From Medicago truncatula (lineage: Eukaryota; Streptophyta; Magnoliopsida; Fabales; Fabaceae): a stretch of 64,000 nt of DNA. How positions within the stretch are numbered: position 1 is the first letter of the stretch; each line of letters starts with the position of its first letter. Location of the stretch: the NCBI RefSeq assembly GCF_003473485.1, contig NC_053046.1, forward strand, positions 7,512,001 to 7,576,000, written 5' to 3'. Below are positions 35,182 through 46,532 of this stretch, in pieces. The position numbers were made by a program, and so were the translations under genes. The notes under the pieces are model-generated. The model did not search any database, was not told the DNA's origin, and worked only from the letters and a program-made list of their open reading frames with translations.

Positions 35182-38100
35182 TGTAACGCCCTAATTCTAT
35201 TAAAGCAATTAAACATGCGAATAATTCATATATTCAAGAAATAGACGTTACTTTCACCAAATCAAAGGAAACAAAATCGAATCAACGGTCAACATGCATG
35301 TATATAAAACCTCATCAGTCGCAGCGGATATAAATTCTCATACATCAAGAATACATGTCAAACGATCTCAAAAATGCATAAGCATAAAATCTCCAAGTCC
35401 GACACATGGACAAAATCTCAAAGTATATAAAAAAAATAATCCAACAAGATCTAGAGTTAACAACAAAACCCTAGATCAGAGACAACTCTACTCTAAGACC
35501 CGATAGTGGAGAAAGCTCCCACTATCCACCAACATCAGGAACTCAACAAGCTACTAGTCCTGCACAACGTCTACTCCCCCATACAGGCAAGTAGGCGGTT
35601 AGAACCACTGGGGGTGAGTATTACATCAACATAATCAATAACACAGATAAGCAGGAATAGCATAATCCAACATCATGTAATGAAATCAAAATAGATAAAT
35701 TTCATACATACATTATCACCACAATCCAAGTCTCACCGACATAAATTCAATGAACACAACATCATCAATATTCATCATTCACAAAATTAATCATAGCATG
35801 ACACAACAATCCATCAAATACAAACATCACCATTAATCGCTTACAACCATAAGCACATTAAGTAATTTCACAACAAGGACTCATGCCACAACATGATATG
35901 ATCCTAGACACAACTCTATATGCATGCGGTACCGATCTCACCAATATTTAGGCCGTCGCCCATGATGCCGACAGAACATCATAATCATCACCAATATCAT
36001 CACCATTTGGATATATAAAAATATCCGTCTCCATCAGTCATGTATGCATGAACATATGACTCAATAATAATGCATATATCCACACAACAACTCACCAAAT
36101 TCTCACCAATATTATTTGCATTTATGCAATCACACCAACAATTCATCACCACATGGATAATCAGCACCATATCATAATAACAATGTATATGGACTCACCA
36201 ATATCATCTCATCATTACAATATTTCTCATATACTAAGTAAGAGAACATACAACACTTCATGTTAATATCATATCCAACATATCATAATTCATCCATACA
36301 TCTCCATTTTCAAAGTAAAACCAAATAAAGTTCAAAAGAACCAATCTCATCCATTTCCGGAAATTCAATAATCATTAAACAACATTAATCCCATTCCATT
36401 TCTTAAGAGAGATCACATTCCGGAAAAATCGACATTCTAAGTAATTTCCCAAATTAAGTCTCAATTTCACAAACCAAGTTTTAAATACTCTAAAACCTTT
36501 AATTGAACTTATAATAAACAGACTTTGAAATTTGGAAACAATCCATAAGGTTTGGGTTGACTTAGAAACAATTGTGCGGAATTTTCGTAAAGTTTATTAA
36601 ACATCCTTAGAGTATTTTCTTCATAACTCAAAAACAAAACATTATTTTCAAGTCAAACCAAGGCCAATGGAATGCCAACTCAATTGTCTAAAACTTTCAT
36701 GTTAAAATCAAAAGCCAAAACAAAACGGAAACGAGTGAAAATGATGCAAAACGCAAAAATATGGGATGCCACAACTGGGTAGCTCGCCTGGCGAGAAAGG
36801 TTGCTCGCCATGGCGAGTGAAGGCAGTAGCTGCTCGCCACCAGCTCGCCTGGCGAGTGAGCACAGTTCAGAAAAATTCAGTTTTACGGGAAAAATCCATT
36901 TTCACCCCAAAATCCCAATTTTTGACTTCCCATCACCCAAATTCGATCCCAAAGTGCATCCAAACGTTTCTCAACATAAAAAGACACCCAATTTCATAAA
37001 ACCACTTGAATCAAACATCATTTTAAACCAAAATCACCATTTGACCCATTTTTGCAAAACAACCAACAACATCTCAATTCACACCAACAATCATGATATA
37101 TGAACACCCAAGTCATAAATCATAAACAACAACATATCTCAGCAACAACAACATCAATTGAAACTTGATTCTCACCTCAATTCAACAACAACATGTCATA
37201 ATTCATCAATTAAGCATAATTTCACAACTACCCATTTTCATACACTATGAACATGTTATTTCATCACCAACAATTCATTTATCATTCAATTAACATACTC
37301 AAACTTATCACCAAAACAAGAGCACGAAATTCAAGGGTTGGGTTCATATAAATACTTACTCAATTAAGCACTATTTCATACAAACCAAGAAAATTGCAAA
37401 CAAAACAATTATGATTATGAAGAAGACTAACCCCCTTACCTTAGATAATGATTAATCCAAACTTAGGCTTCACTTTAGCTCCCAATTCTTCAATCTTCAA
37501 GTTTCCCCCTTTCTCTAACCCTTGTTCTTCCTTTCTCGCACTTTCTCTCTCTACCTCTCTCTAACTTTGTGAAATGAAAAGGAATGAATGAATTTCTCTC
37601 CAAGTTTTAGGTTTCGATATGCTCCAACTCAATTGGGCTCAATTCTAGACCCTAGTGGGCTTAACCCATTCTAACATAACTATAAAAAGTTTCTATACAC
37701 TCAACAGTAAATTACTAACAACGGTAAAATATAACCAACAGTCACTAAACGGTAAAAACTAATTACTACACTAGTAACTTAGTAAAATAATGGTTCTCAC
37801 TATACACTAAAAATAATTCACACCATAATTACTATTTTACCCTTACTCGCTAAGGGTGTGTTTGGTTCGGAAGAGAAGTTGGAAAGAGAGAAATAGGTAA
37901 GAAAGAGTTTGATAAGAGAGAAAGGGATGAGAAATAGAGAAGATTTGATGTATTGTTTGGTATAAGAGAAAAAAGAGAGAAATAGAAGAGAAAGAAATGT
38001 TATTATTTTTAAAAAGACAAAAATATCCTTGATAAGACAACATTATTTTTTATGATTAATTAAAAAATCAATGGCATATTAGACTTTTTTGTCTTCTTCC

Positions 38101-38353
38101 CTCCTTCTTCTCACTTTTGAAGGGAAACAAAAAAGGTATGGGATCCACCATTTATTCTTCTCTCTTCTCAATTTCTCTTCTCTATATCTTTGTCCCCTAT
38201 TTCTCTCAAACCAAACAAAGGCTAAATGACCAAAATACCCTTCTAATACGGTAATCTATGAAAATGCACCCAATGATGAATAATCACACACAAACACAAA
38301 TAATCACATAATAAATAATTAAAATAAATCTAGCTAAAAATCGGGCTATTACA
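35182..38353 (-). mobile_element. Solo LTR of a gypsy-like element (3172 bp)
   Basis: Ends TGTAACGCCC and CTATTACA (TG...CA) with a perfect GAAAG duplication; no PBS, polypurine tract or coding domain inside. Orientation is probably minus: the reverse complement of 35560-35640 resembles the CTCACCCC...TTGCAGG region near the end of the intact LTR at about 10010-10065. It shares the CTCGCC/GGCGAG boxes (36783-36856) with the intact element, though overall sequence differs. It contains a MITE at 37854-38222. It probably arose by LTR-LTR recombination. Confidence 0.85.
37854..38222. mobile_element. Tourist-like MITE nested in the solo LTR (369 bp)
   Basis: TAA|GGGTGTGTTTGGTT at the left and AACCAAACAAAGGC|TAA at the right: inverted ends with a TAA target duplication (37851-37853, 38223-38225), the signature of PIF/Harbinger Tourist elements. 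The inner arms are GAGAGAAA / TTTCTCTC-rich. Confidence 0.82.
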
Positions 38354-38358
38354 GAAAG

Positions 38359-39366
38359 GACCTCATTGCATCCAGACTTTCATGTGGTTGGCGGCACATG
38401 AGCGTATTCTAATAAATTTTCGTAGGAGCAAATGGGGAGTGGGAATATCGCCCACATGTACTAGTTGTGCCCACTTGTACTAGTTGTGGGAGGCATGACG
38501 AGACTGCTCTCCATGTGTTGCGTGACTGTGTACAAGCTACTCAAGTTTGGCTTCGACTAGTTCCATCTAATTTTATTACTAGTTTCTTTTCATTCTCTTG
38601 CAGAGAATGGATTTTCACCAATCTCAACAAGCACAACATTGGTCCTAACAAAGATGGTTGACAAACAACTTTCATGACGACATGTTGGTTTGTTTGGACG
38701 TGGAGAAATAAAACTATTTTTGAGAACAATTTCCAGCGGCCGTATGATCCGGTCAGAGTGATTCAGAGCTACTAAAAAAACATCGAAGAGTGCACGTATC
38801 AACATCTCCATCGAAATCCTCAAAATAGGGAGATTATTCACATTGGTTGGAAGAGACCTCCTGATGGTTGGATCAAGCTCAATAGTGATGGTGCTTGCAA
38901 AGGGAATAACGAGGTTTCAGGTTGTGGAGGCTTGTTTCGCAACTCCGATGGGCGTTGGATCAAAGGCTACATGAAGAAGATTGGTTCTTGTGATGCTCTA
39001 CATGTGGAGATGTGGGGCATGTATCTAGGATTAGAGATGGCTCGGAGAGACCGCATTCCACAACTTATCGTGGAGAGTGATTCAAAGCTCTTGATTGATA
39101 TGATAACATATAATTGCAATCTTGGGGGGATTGCTCCCATTTTGGTGAAACGTATTCGCAATCTTTTGAGTATGGATTGATAGGTTCAACTTCTTCATAC
39201 TTTGTGCGAGGGAAACCGAAGTGCTGACTGGCTTGCTAATAATAGTTTGTCTTTAGATTCTTATAGGTGTTCTATGGTGGAGTCTCCTCCTAATGATCTT
39301 CATAGCTTACTTTTTGATGACTTTTCCGGGGCTTGCATGCCTAGGAGTGTTCGGATAGCTTTTTAG
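38359..39366 (+). pseudogene. LINE C-terminal part: zinc-binding tail and RNase H
   Basis: Continues the LINE after the solo LTR: zf-RVT-like CTSCGRHDETALHVLRDC, then an RNase H domain with the D-E-D triad apparent in SDGA, VEMW and ESDS. Broken by stops near 38480, 38658, 38772 and 39178 and by the 19-bp duplication. Confidence 0.8.
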
Positions 39367-39637
39367 TTTTGTTTTTTCTTCGGGCTTAGGCCCTCTTTTA
39401 TACTAAAAAAAAAAAAAAAGAATTTTAAGGGCAAATTAGCTTAGTCATTAGAGATGTATTTGACATAAAAATTAAAACCATAGAAAGAAAAGGAAAGAAC
39501 AAGATCGCAATGTAAATATGAGAGAGAAAACTTGTTTCAATTCGAAAGTTATCATAAATAAATGTAATTACTAATTTCTGGTGGGTAAAATACTCAAGTA
39601 AAAAAATCATTTATCTTCTTAGTAAAAAAAATAATTT

Positions 39638-39649
39638 AAAACCCTAAAC
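39638..39649 (+). promoter_or_regulatory. Telo-box near the PPR gene start
   Basis: AAACCCTAAACC lies about 110 bp upstream of the 5'UTR intron donor. The plant telo-box (AAACCCTAA) is common close to transcription starts of translation and organelle-biogenesis genes, which suits a PPR gene. Confidence 0.5.
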
Positions 39650-39945
39650 CAACAAAACTCAGAGCTCCATCAAATAAAACCCTTGGCTCTTTATCAGAGA
39701 CAAACTGAACTGAACCTCGCCGGACAACGCAAACGGCCTTCGTCGCCGGCAACCAGAAACGGTAAGAAACTCTTTCCTCTTTTCCTTTCTTTTGCTGGTT
39801 AATTAATTTCTTAATTGATTATTCTCTCATAATTAATCCTGCTTCATTTTCTTTTCTTTTGGTAATTTTTTTGTATTCTTTTGATTTTGTGATAAATTGT
39901 TGATTTTATGAATGCTTGATGCAACTGATTAACAGGTTCATCCAC

Positions 39946-41178
39946 ATGACACCATTGTTAGGGCGTAGGGTTAATAAAATTGAAGGGTTGGTTTCCCTTT
40001 TAAATTCTAAACAAATTTTGTCATCATGGCTTATTACTATGCGCCATTTTAGCTTTAATGATAATTTCCGTGGCGGTAACATCAAACAAGCCGCCAACGG
40101 AAAATCTGACGATGAATTTTTTCGTCAACGGGGAGACACGAATTTTAATGAGAATGGTGGAAATAGAAACGAGGAAGGGTTTGATATTCGACAGCGTTTG
40201 GAGGAATCGAGTCAAACTAGGGTTTTGAGAGGTCAAAAGCCTATTAATCAACCACATTCGAATTCCCAGGAATTTAATCGAAGTGGCCGTCGTCCAAGAT
40301 TTGATGGAAATCGTGGAAATAAATCTTCACAAATTGATCTTGGATTTCAGGGTAGAAATGCTGATGAAACTGGTAGAGATGGTGGTCATCGTGGCAATAA
40401 ATCTCCACGAATTGATCTTGGATTTCAGGGAAGAAATGTTGCTGAAACTGGTAGAGATGGTGGTCAATCAGGAGATAGTTTCCTTGATAAGTTTAAGTTT
40501 GATTTTGATGATAAAATAGGGAGTCAGTCAGATGTTGAAGCAAGCAGCCAATTGGAAGAAGCGAGAGCGGTGAATTCGTCAAATTTCAACCAACCAGCGC
40601 AAGAGTCTATGCCTCAAGATGCTGATGCGATTTTCAATAAGATGAAGGAAACTGGTCTTATCCCAAATGCAGTGGCCATGCTTGATGGTTTATGTAAAGA
40701 TGGTAATTTTCAAGAAGCTTTGAAGCTTTTTGGTTTGATGCGGGAAAAGGGAACAATTCCGGATATTGTCATTTACACTGCTGTAGTGGACGGATACACA
40801 AAGGCACACAAGGCTGATGATGCTATCAGGATTTTCAGGAAAATGCAGAGTAATAGCATTTCACCAAATGCTTTTAGTTACACTGTTCTTATACAAGGAC
40901 TCTACAAATGTAGCAAATTACATGATGCTGTTGAATTTTGCGTTGAGATGTTAGAAGCAGGCCATTCTCTAAATGTGACGACTTTCGTTGGCTTGGTAGA
41001 TGGTTTCTGCAAGGAAAATGGTATTGAAGAAGCAAAAGGTGTTATCAAGACATTAATAGGAAAGGGTTTTGCTTTTGATGAGAAAGCTGTTAGGGTGTTT
41101 TTGGACAAGAAAGCACCATTTTCACCCTCCATTTGGGAGGCCATCTTTGGGAAGAAAGCTCCACAGATACCATTTTAA
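39946..41178 (+). CDS. Short pentatricopeptide repeat (PPR) protein
   Basis: The preferred start is the ATG at 39946, because a 5'UTR intron (donor AAACG|GTAAGA at 39762, acceptor AACAG|GT ending 39935) removes the upstream in-frame ATG at 39919. The product is 410 residues. Residues 1-100 are basic and suggest organelle targeting. Residues ~60-220 are Asn/Gly/Arg-rich and low in complexity, with a 26-residue tandem duplication. Residues ~225-395 hold four to five P-type PPR motifs (for example GTIPDIVIYTAVVDGY and SPNAFSYTVLIQGLY). The C-terminus (FSPSIWEAIFGKKAPQIPF) resembles Arabidopsis At4g38150. PPR proteins bind RNA in mitochondria or plastids; with so few motifs the target footprint would be short. 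Confidence 0.9.
   Translation: MTPLLGRRVNKIEGLVSLLNSKQILSSWLITMRHFSFNDNFRGGNIKQAANGKSDDEFFRQRGDTNFNENGGNRNEEGFDIRQRLEESSQTRVLRGQKPINQPHSNSQEFNRSGRRPRFDGNRGNKSSQIDLGFQGRNADETGRDGGHRGNKSPRIDLGFQGRNVAETGRDGGQSGDSFLDKFKFDFDDKIGSQSDVEASSQLEEARAVNSSNFNQPAQESMPQDADAIFNKMKETGLIPNAVAMLDGLCKDGNFQEALKLFGLMREKGTIPDIVIYTAVVDGYTKAHKADDAIRIFRKMQSNSISPNAFSYTVLIQGLYKCSKLHDAVEFCVEMLEAGHSLNVTTFVGLVDGFCKENGIEEAKGVIKTLIGKGFAFDEKAVRVFLDKKAPFSPSIWEAIFGKKAPQIPF
40315..40470 (+). repeat. 78-bp in-frame tandem duplication inside the PPR gene
   Basis: 40315-40392 and 40393-40470 encode near-identical 26-residue units built around IDLGFQGRN and ETGRDGG, with a few substitutions. The duplication is a multiple of three and preserves the frame. 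Confidence 0.95.
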
Positions 41179-43030
41179 ATATATTTGGAGACTGTGTAAG
41201 TTTTTTTCTTCTTCTTGATTCTTGTACTCTTTTGCCAGACTATTTTCATGTCATTGTGTAATGTACGATTACTATAGGTGCACCTATTTAAATTTTCTAA
41301 AGAAGGTTCAACTAGTTTGCCTGCTATTTGAATAGGCAAATGATATTAGTTATGTTAGTATTGTTTCCTTCATAAGAATTTGAACCCCAGTTTGTTAATT
41401 CATTCAACTCGTTTAAATCCTCTGGCTAGTTTGCTGTTTACTTGCTGATACAAGCCTTGTTTTTGTTTTTAAATGTACTGCTCCCAAATTATTTATCGTT
41501 TGTCTTAGAAGTGCACAACATGAAATTGTAATGGTTGTCTTTGTGTAGAAATTAGAACTTTAAAGCTTGTACCCCAAAACTTCATAGAATATTTCATAGT
41601 AAAAATTAGAATTACACATAACATTTGGGTTGGTTGAAGTTCATTGAGTAATAACCAATTACATCTGAGTTTGGAAAAATGCAGATCAAACTGAATTAAT
41701 TACCAAAACCAATATAGGTTCGGGTTGCTTGATTTTTTATTCATACCTCTGAGGCCACCCCTAGTTAACAGTTTATTAAGCTTGTTGGGTTTACGGGTAA
41801 GCTAGTTATGACAGTTGTTTTAGCAGTTAGATGTTGGTGTATATAATCCAATTGAGCACACTATTTAGAGAATTAGAGTAATGCAAATTGCAAATCCGGT
41901 CTCCAAATTTTACTATATTTTTCTCCTATCTTTATAATTTTCTCTCCTAAATTCACAAAAGCACTTTTCAGAATTTAGGCTTTTGAGATTTTGGACTATC
42001 TATGACACACTCATTGAATTCCTTTTTCTACTCAACAATTTAAAAGCATGAATATGTTGATACCGTCTTACTCAACAAATCAATGCTCCTTAACATTTCC
42101 AAGATCTAGTCGTTTGATGGAACAGATTACAAACAATAGTCTCAGATGCTACTTATTTTTATGGAAGAAGTGATGGCTAATTACATTCTGTTCATTGGTC
42201 GTAGTCTTTGTCTTGTAATTTCTCTCGCTGATCTGGTTATGATGTATATTCATTTTTATGGATGTATATTCATTTTCATGCATAATCTCTGCTCTTGGAC
42301 TTTGTGAAATCCTTCTGATAGTGTACTTGCACAATTAACAAAAAAATGTAGCTCACTGAAGTTTTAATAAACTTCACCCTACTTTTTTAAATAGTTGATA
42401 TACATTACTTCTCCCTGCTCTTGGATGTTGCTATAGGATTTCTAAATCATCATAAAATGAAATTTTAGTCTCAGTCTTTTAATTTTTCTCACTGATCTGG
42501 TTATTCTTCTTCATTGAAGAATTAGAAATTTTTACAGTTGTCATTGAGAAACTTCAAAGAAACAAACAGAAAGTTTGAGAAATTGAACGAGTTGAGGTTT
42601 TGGATCCTACCATTTGTCGTCATGTACCGTCTTGTTGGGTCAATATAAAAAATCTCTTTCTTTTTTTAATTGTTTCTTTATTGGGTCGATTATATATTTT
42701 CTGCAGCCATTAACATATTTTCTTTTTACATACCAATAAAACTCCAAGTGTATCTCTACAAAAAAAAAAAACTAAGTGTATTGCTTGTGCAATGATTGTT
42801 TGATCACGTTGAACTTCAATGAACTACTTTCGAAGTTCATTTTCTTTTAAGCCTCAACTGTAATTGACTCTTTAACCCGCCAACCTGTTGAGGGATGGGG
42901 TGAAAGTTTCAACCCCTACCTAAATTGGTCCACCCCGTGCTTCTTTTACGAGTCAGTGGAGGAGCGGAGGAAAGTGGGAGTGGGTTGACTCGTTTTGCAA
43001 CCCTTACCTTCCCTTGAGAATGAGAGGGTT
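41179..43030. other. Intergenic region after the PPR gene
   Basis: 3' untranslated sequence and AT-rich DNA. No gene, RNA or well-bounded transposon is visible. Confidence 0.5.
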
Positions 43031-43730
43031 ACGACAAAAAAGATCTCTTCTCAAACTTTATATTACTCCATTGGCTTTAAAACGAGTGTCGTTTTAACAA
43101 AACATTTTTTCTTAAAATACATGTCATTTTACCTTTTCAATGCATGTTTGTCTAAAAATAATAATACAACAGTGGTTAATTTATTCCAATTTTACCTCCA
43201 AATTTATGTTTTGTCCATCATTTTCAAGACATTATATTTGACTATGCATATGCCAATTGCTAATAGTCAATAGTTAATTGAGACAATTTTATTAAATCAT
43301 TACATTTATTCTTCTATTGTTTATATTAATCTAGATGAAATAACCTTAAACAACACTTATTTTAAAACACAGAGTACAAAATGCAAATTGTGTTTATATG
43401 TGGTCCACAGTTCATTAACACTCGAAAATCAAGTGAAACTCGACCAATGGCTTCCAGTATTGGTTAGAGGAAGTTTATGATCATTTCACCCTAAAGAGTG
43501 AGATGGTGACATGATTGGTGTGAGATTAAAAAAATTAAGTGAAAACCAATGTGAATACCTCAAAATGCAACTCATAATTCATTGATCTTTGTTTTTATTG
43601 AACCGACACGATGAAGTTGCAATCTAACACACGAGAATAAGGATGATTGCGAGCTTCTACTTAGAGAGTGATATGAACTGTTGTTGATAATATTGAGTAA
43701 TTTTAAGTATTGTTTTACTATAGTCCATTT

Positions 43731-43813
43731 TTTTGGTGGTGACCGAGATTTGAACCCTGAATCTTGAATATATTATATATCATCCCTATAAATTAAGTTA
43801 AGCTCACGAGGAC
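43731..43813 (-). mobile_element. Short SINE with 16-bp target duplication
   Basis: TTACTATAGTCCATTT occurs exactly at both sides (43715-43730 and 43814-43829). On the minus strand the body starts with a tRNA-like GAGCTTAACTTAATT (decayed A box), has GGGTTCAAATCTCGG (B box) and ends in an A-run. It resembles the common tRNA-derived SINEs of legumes. Confidence 0.85.
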
Positions 43814-43892
43814 TTACTATAGTCCATTTATCAAAGTGTTGTATATTTTAGAAACGGTCTATAATATTTCTCATTCTTTTCTATAAGAATTA

Positions 43893-45010
43893 GGTACCGT
43901 TTGGCCCGACTTTTTTTTTTTTTCAGCTTCTCTACATTTTTAAGGAGAAGCTAGGCTAAACCTAATATCAATAAAGTACCTTCGAAGAAAAGTACTTTTT
44001 TTAGAATGCATAAAATTGAATGGAATGAGCTTTAACAAAAAGTTGTTGAATGCTATTTCAAAAAACTACTTCTCCGTAATTTATTTCACAAGCACCTCTC
44101 TTCAACTCACGCAGGCAACCTTTTCTTTTATTTTTTAATATTATTTTTCAATTTGTTTTTGTCTTCCATTTTTTTAACTGGTCCATATAATGTTTTTTAA
44201 AGGAGGATCAATTTAATTTTATTATCTATTTTTGAAGGAATTTTATTATCTTTTTATCACTTATATATTTAATTTTAATATCGTTTAATTATCACAACAT
44301 CACAAATATTTTTATCACTTATGCTGTCATTGAATGACACCAAATATTTTTATTCCCTTTCTTCAACCTCACAAATACGCACACACACACATTAGCGTTT
44401 AGAGTAATATTTTATGTCCGCATGTCTGCTTTTTTTTTTTTTTGTTATGCTAATGCGAATAATTTTTTTAGTGTTGCGTAATGCGTAAAATTATTAATTT
44501 TTATAAAATTTTGATTTTAATTAAAAGTAAGTATAGATGCCTAAAAATTTTACACATTTATATTGTAACAAACTATGCATATCTTTTTCTTATTAAAAAA
44601 ACTTAACATATCTTTTTCAATGACACCAACATGTAACAAATATAATACCATATAATATAAATTCTTATCTTTTTAAATGATACCAAAAATATGATCTTCT
44701 TATAACAAAATTTGTTGTACAGTATAATTGAAAGAAAAAAAAAACTATTCTCTAGTTTAGCTTAGTTGATATAGACAATGTATAAATATATGCAAGGTCG
44801 CGGCTTCAAACCTCGGACACCACAAAAAAAAAAAAAAAATTCAATGTTTTGTACAATATTTTGCTAAACAACTTTTAACTTAAAAATAACTTTAGAACTA
44901 AAAAAAAAATAAAGAAACCAAACAACTTTAGCTTTTTCCTTAAAGAACTTTATTTTAACTTTGTTTTAAAGTAGCTTTTAGATCCAAAAAAAATTTGGCC
45001 AAACGGTACC
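43893..45010. mobile_element. Harbinger-like element without transposase (1118 bp)
   Basis: Ends GGTACCGTTTGGCCC and TGGCCAAACGGTACC are inverted, flanked by TTA on both sides (43890-43892, 45011-45013), the PIF/Harbinger target duplication. AGCTTCT/AGCTTTT-type strings repeat in inverted orientation inside. No ORF of transposase type, so non-autonomous. Confidence 0.82.
44751..44839 (+). mobile_element. SINE copy inside the Harbinger-like element
   Basis: TTTAGCTTAGTTGATATAGA (A box), GGCTTCAAACCTCGG (B box) and a 17-base A-tail. It is closely related to the SINE at 45160. Target duplication not clear. Confidence 0.75.
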
Positions 45011-45159
45011 TTAAAAAGTGAAGACAACATAAAAATCTCTTTTCAATTAATATTACTCCACTAATTCTAAAATAATTGCCGTTTTAGTGCAAAAAATCCA
45101 AATTAAGTGTCAGTTTGTTTTATCAATGCAACATTAATTAATTTATTCCAATTATATCT

Positions 45160-45400
45160 TGTCTGTTTGAGCTTAGCTCAACTGGTATAGACAATACATA
45201 ATACTCCCTCCGGTTCTTATTATAAGAAAAAATTGACTTCTTAGGTTAATAGAATAATTAATGTATCTTATCGTAAATATATACTAGATACATCACTTAC
45301 ACAATGAACCAAAAAAATCAATTGTTTTTTATAATAAGGACCGGAGGGAGTATATGCAAGGTTTGGAGTTCGAATCCTGACCACCATAAAAAAAAAAATT
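45160..45400 (+). mobile_element. SINE split by a Stowaway MITE
   Basis: CAATTATATCT flanks it on both sides (45149-45159, 45401-45411). The body has GCTTAGCTCAACTGGTATAG (A box), GGAGTTCGAATCCTG (B box) and an A-rich tail. It is interrupted at 45204-45350 by a MITE. Confidence 0.9.
45204..45350. mobile_element. Stowaway MITE (147 bp) nested in the SINE
   Basis: CTCCCTCCGGTTCTTATTAT and ATAATAAGGACCGGAGGGAG are near-perfect inverted ends with TA on both sides. Confidence 0.95.
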
Positions 45401-45740
45401 CAATTATATCTCACTTTTTCATTTATTACAATTGTTACTTTAATTGTCAATAGTTAACGATGATAATTTTAAAAAATTGTTACTCATGCTAATTTATTTA
45501 TTTTAAAATTATTTTAAAACTGATAGAGTATAAGATATGCAAATTCTATTGACATGTGGTTCATAAATGATAAAAACGTGAATATTATGTGAAACTCCAA
45601 CGACGACTTATAATATTTATCAGAAGTATGATTATTTCGTTTTAATGGGTGAGCCAACACATATAAATACCTTAAAAGAGCAAAGATGATTGTGAACTTC
45701 TACTTGAGTCGATCTTTGTTAAAATATTTCGAGTAATAGA

Positions 45741-46474
45741 ACCCACCTATAAAATTTGTCAATATTCTTAAATTTTATTAGGGTTTCTTGACAAAATTTA
45801 ATTTATTGGGGTTTTGAGTAATAAGTTTTATGCACATTATTATTATATTAATATTTATTACATAAGTATATGCATGCAGCCTTGTTTGTGGCGAATCGAA
45901 CGGAAACTATTCATGACATAGCCATTAAAGAAGGGGACCTTAGTTGGTAAACTAATTTTGATGTTTTTATTACTTAAGGTGAAAAACCTTTGATGTTATT
46001 ATTCCTCAATTTTATAATCCTTAAATTCCATCGTACATAATAAGAGTTAAACACGTATGACATAGGACAAATATCTCACTTTCGGTTTGGAAGATAACTA
46101 TAGTGTACATGGATTAGTTTTTATTAAATGGATGGTTGATAGAGTTTGCAAATTAATTTAGCAAAAAAGAAATATGTATATACTAATTAATTATCTATAC
46201 ATTAATCCAAAAGGTAATTTCTATTTTCTAATGAGTATTTAAAAACAAAACTAGGGTGTTCGAGGCTTTATGCTCAAATGAAAAAATATATGTTCAAGTA
46301 TCTTATAATAATATATATATATTTTTTTTAAGTGAAGGTAGAGACAATTTAATTCTATAAGTTAAACAACATTTGCTCACTTCAACAGTCAACAAATTTA
46401 AATTATATAAATTGATGAATGCTACATGTTGGAATAGTGTATTGACTGTTTACAAAATAAAGACTCACTCTTTC
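45741..46474. other. Upstream region of the transporter gene
   Basis: AT-rich; no gene seen. The promoter of the transporter is expected in the last few hundred bases. Confidence 0.5.
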
Positions 46475-46484
46475 TATATATAAA
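46475..46484 (+). promoter_or_regulatory. TATA box of the transporter gene
   Basis: TATATATAAA lies 49 bp upstream of the ATG, implying a very short leader of roughly 20-30 nt. Confidence 0.6.
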
Positions 46485-46532
46485 GGACATCACTAAAATT
46501 CTATAAAAATCATATACAAGTTGGGTTAAAGA

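Larger units (their letters stand above)
33900..39419 (+). mobile_element. 5'-truncated L1-type LINE with nested insertions
   Basis: Begins inside the reverse transcriptase and ends in a 15-base A-run (39405-39419). AGAATTTT at 33892-33899 recurs at 39419-39426 as target duplication. The reading frame carries GIRQGDPLSPYLFV and LLFADDLLLF (RT, catalytic DD codons 34107-34112), a zinc-binding reverse-transcriptase tail (CTSCGRHDETALHVLRDC) and an RNase H (SDGA, HVEMWGMYLGLEMA, VESDSKLLI). It is dead: a TGA interrupts MKML*NLIQ at 34668, there is a 19-bp duplication at about 38452-38489, further stops follow, and a solo LTR splits it at 35182-38353. Confidence 0.9.
43031..45740. repeat. Diverged tandem duplication (about 43031-43710 and 45012-45740)
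   Basis: Both copies share, in order, ATATTACTCCA, a variant of TTAATTTATTCCAATT, GTCAATAGTTAA, ATGCAAATT...CATGTGGT, GTGAAACTC and GATTG(C/T)GA(G/A)CTTCTACTT. Copy 2 carries a SINE at the place where copy 1 reads straight through. Between the copies lie another SINE and a 1.1-kb Harbinger-like element. Confidence 0.7.

Noticed and set aside
35294..37103. Small plus-strand ORFs in the solo LTR
   Set aside because: They lie inside non-coding LTR sequence and encode no retroelement domain.
39919..39945. Upstream in-frame ATG of the PPR gene
   Set aside because: A good splice acceptor (ends 39935) with a matching donor at 39762 places this ATG in an intron; translation then starts at 39946.
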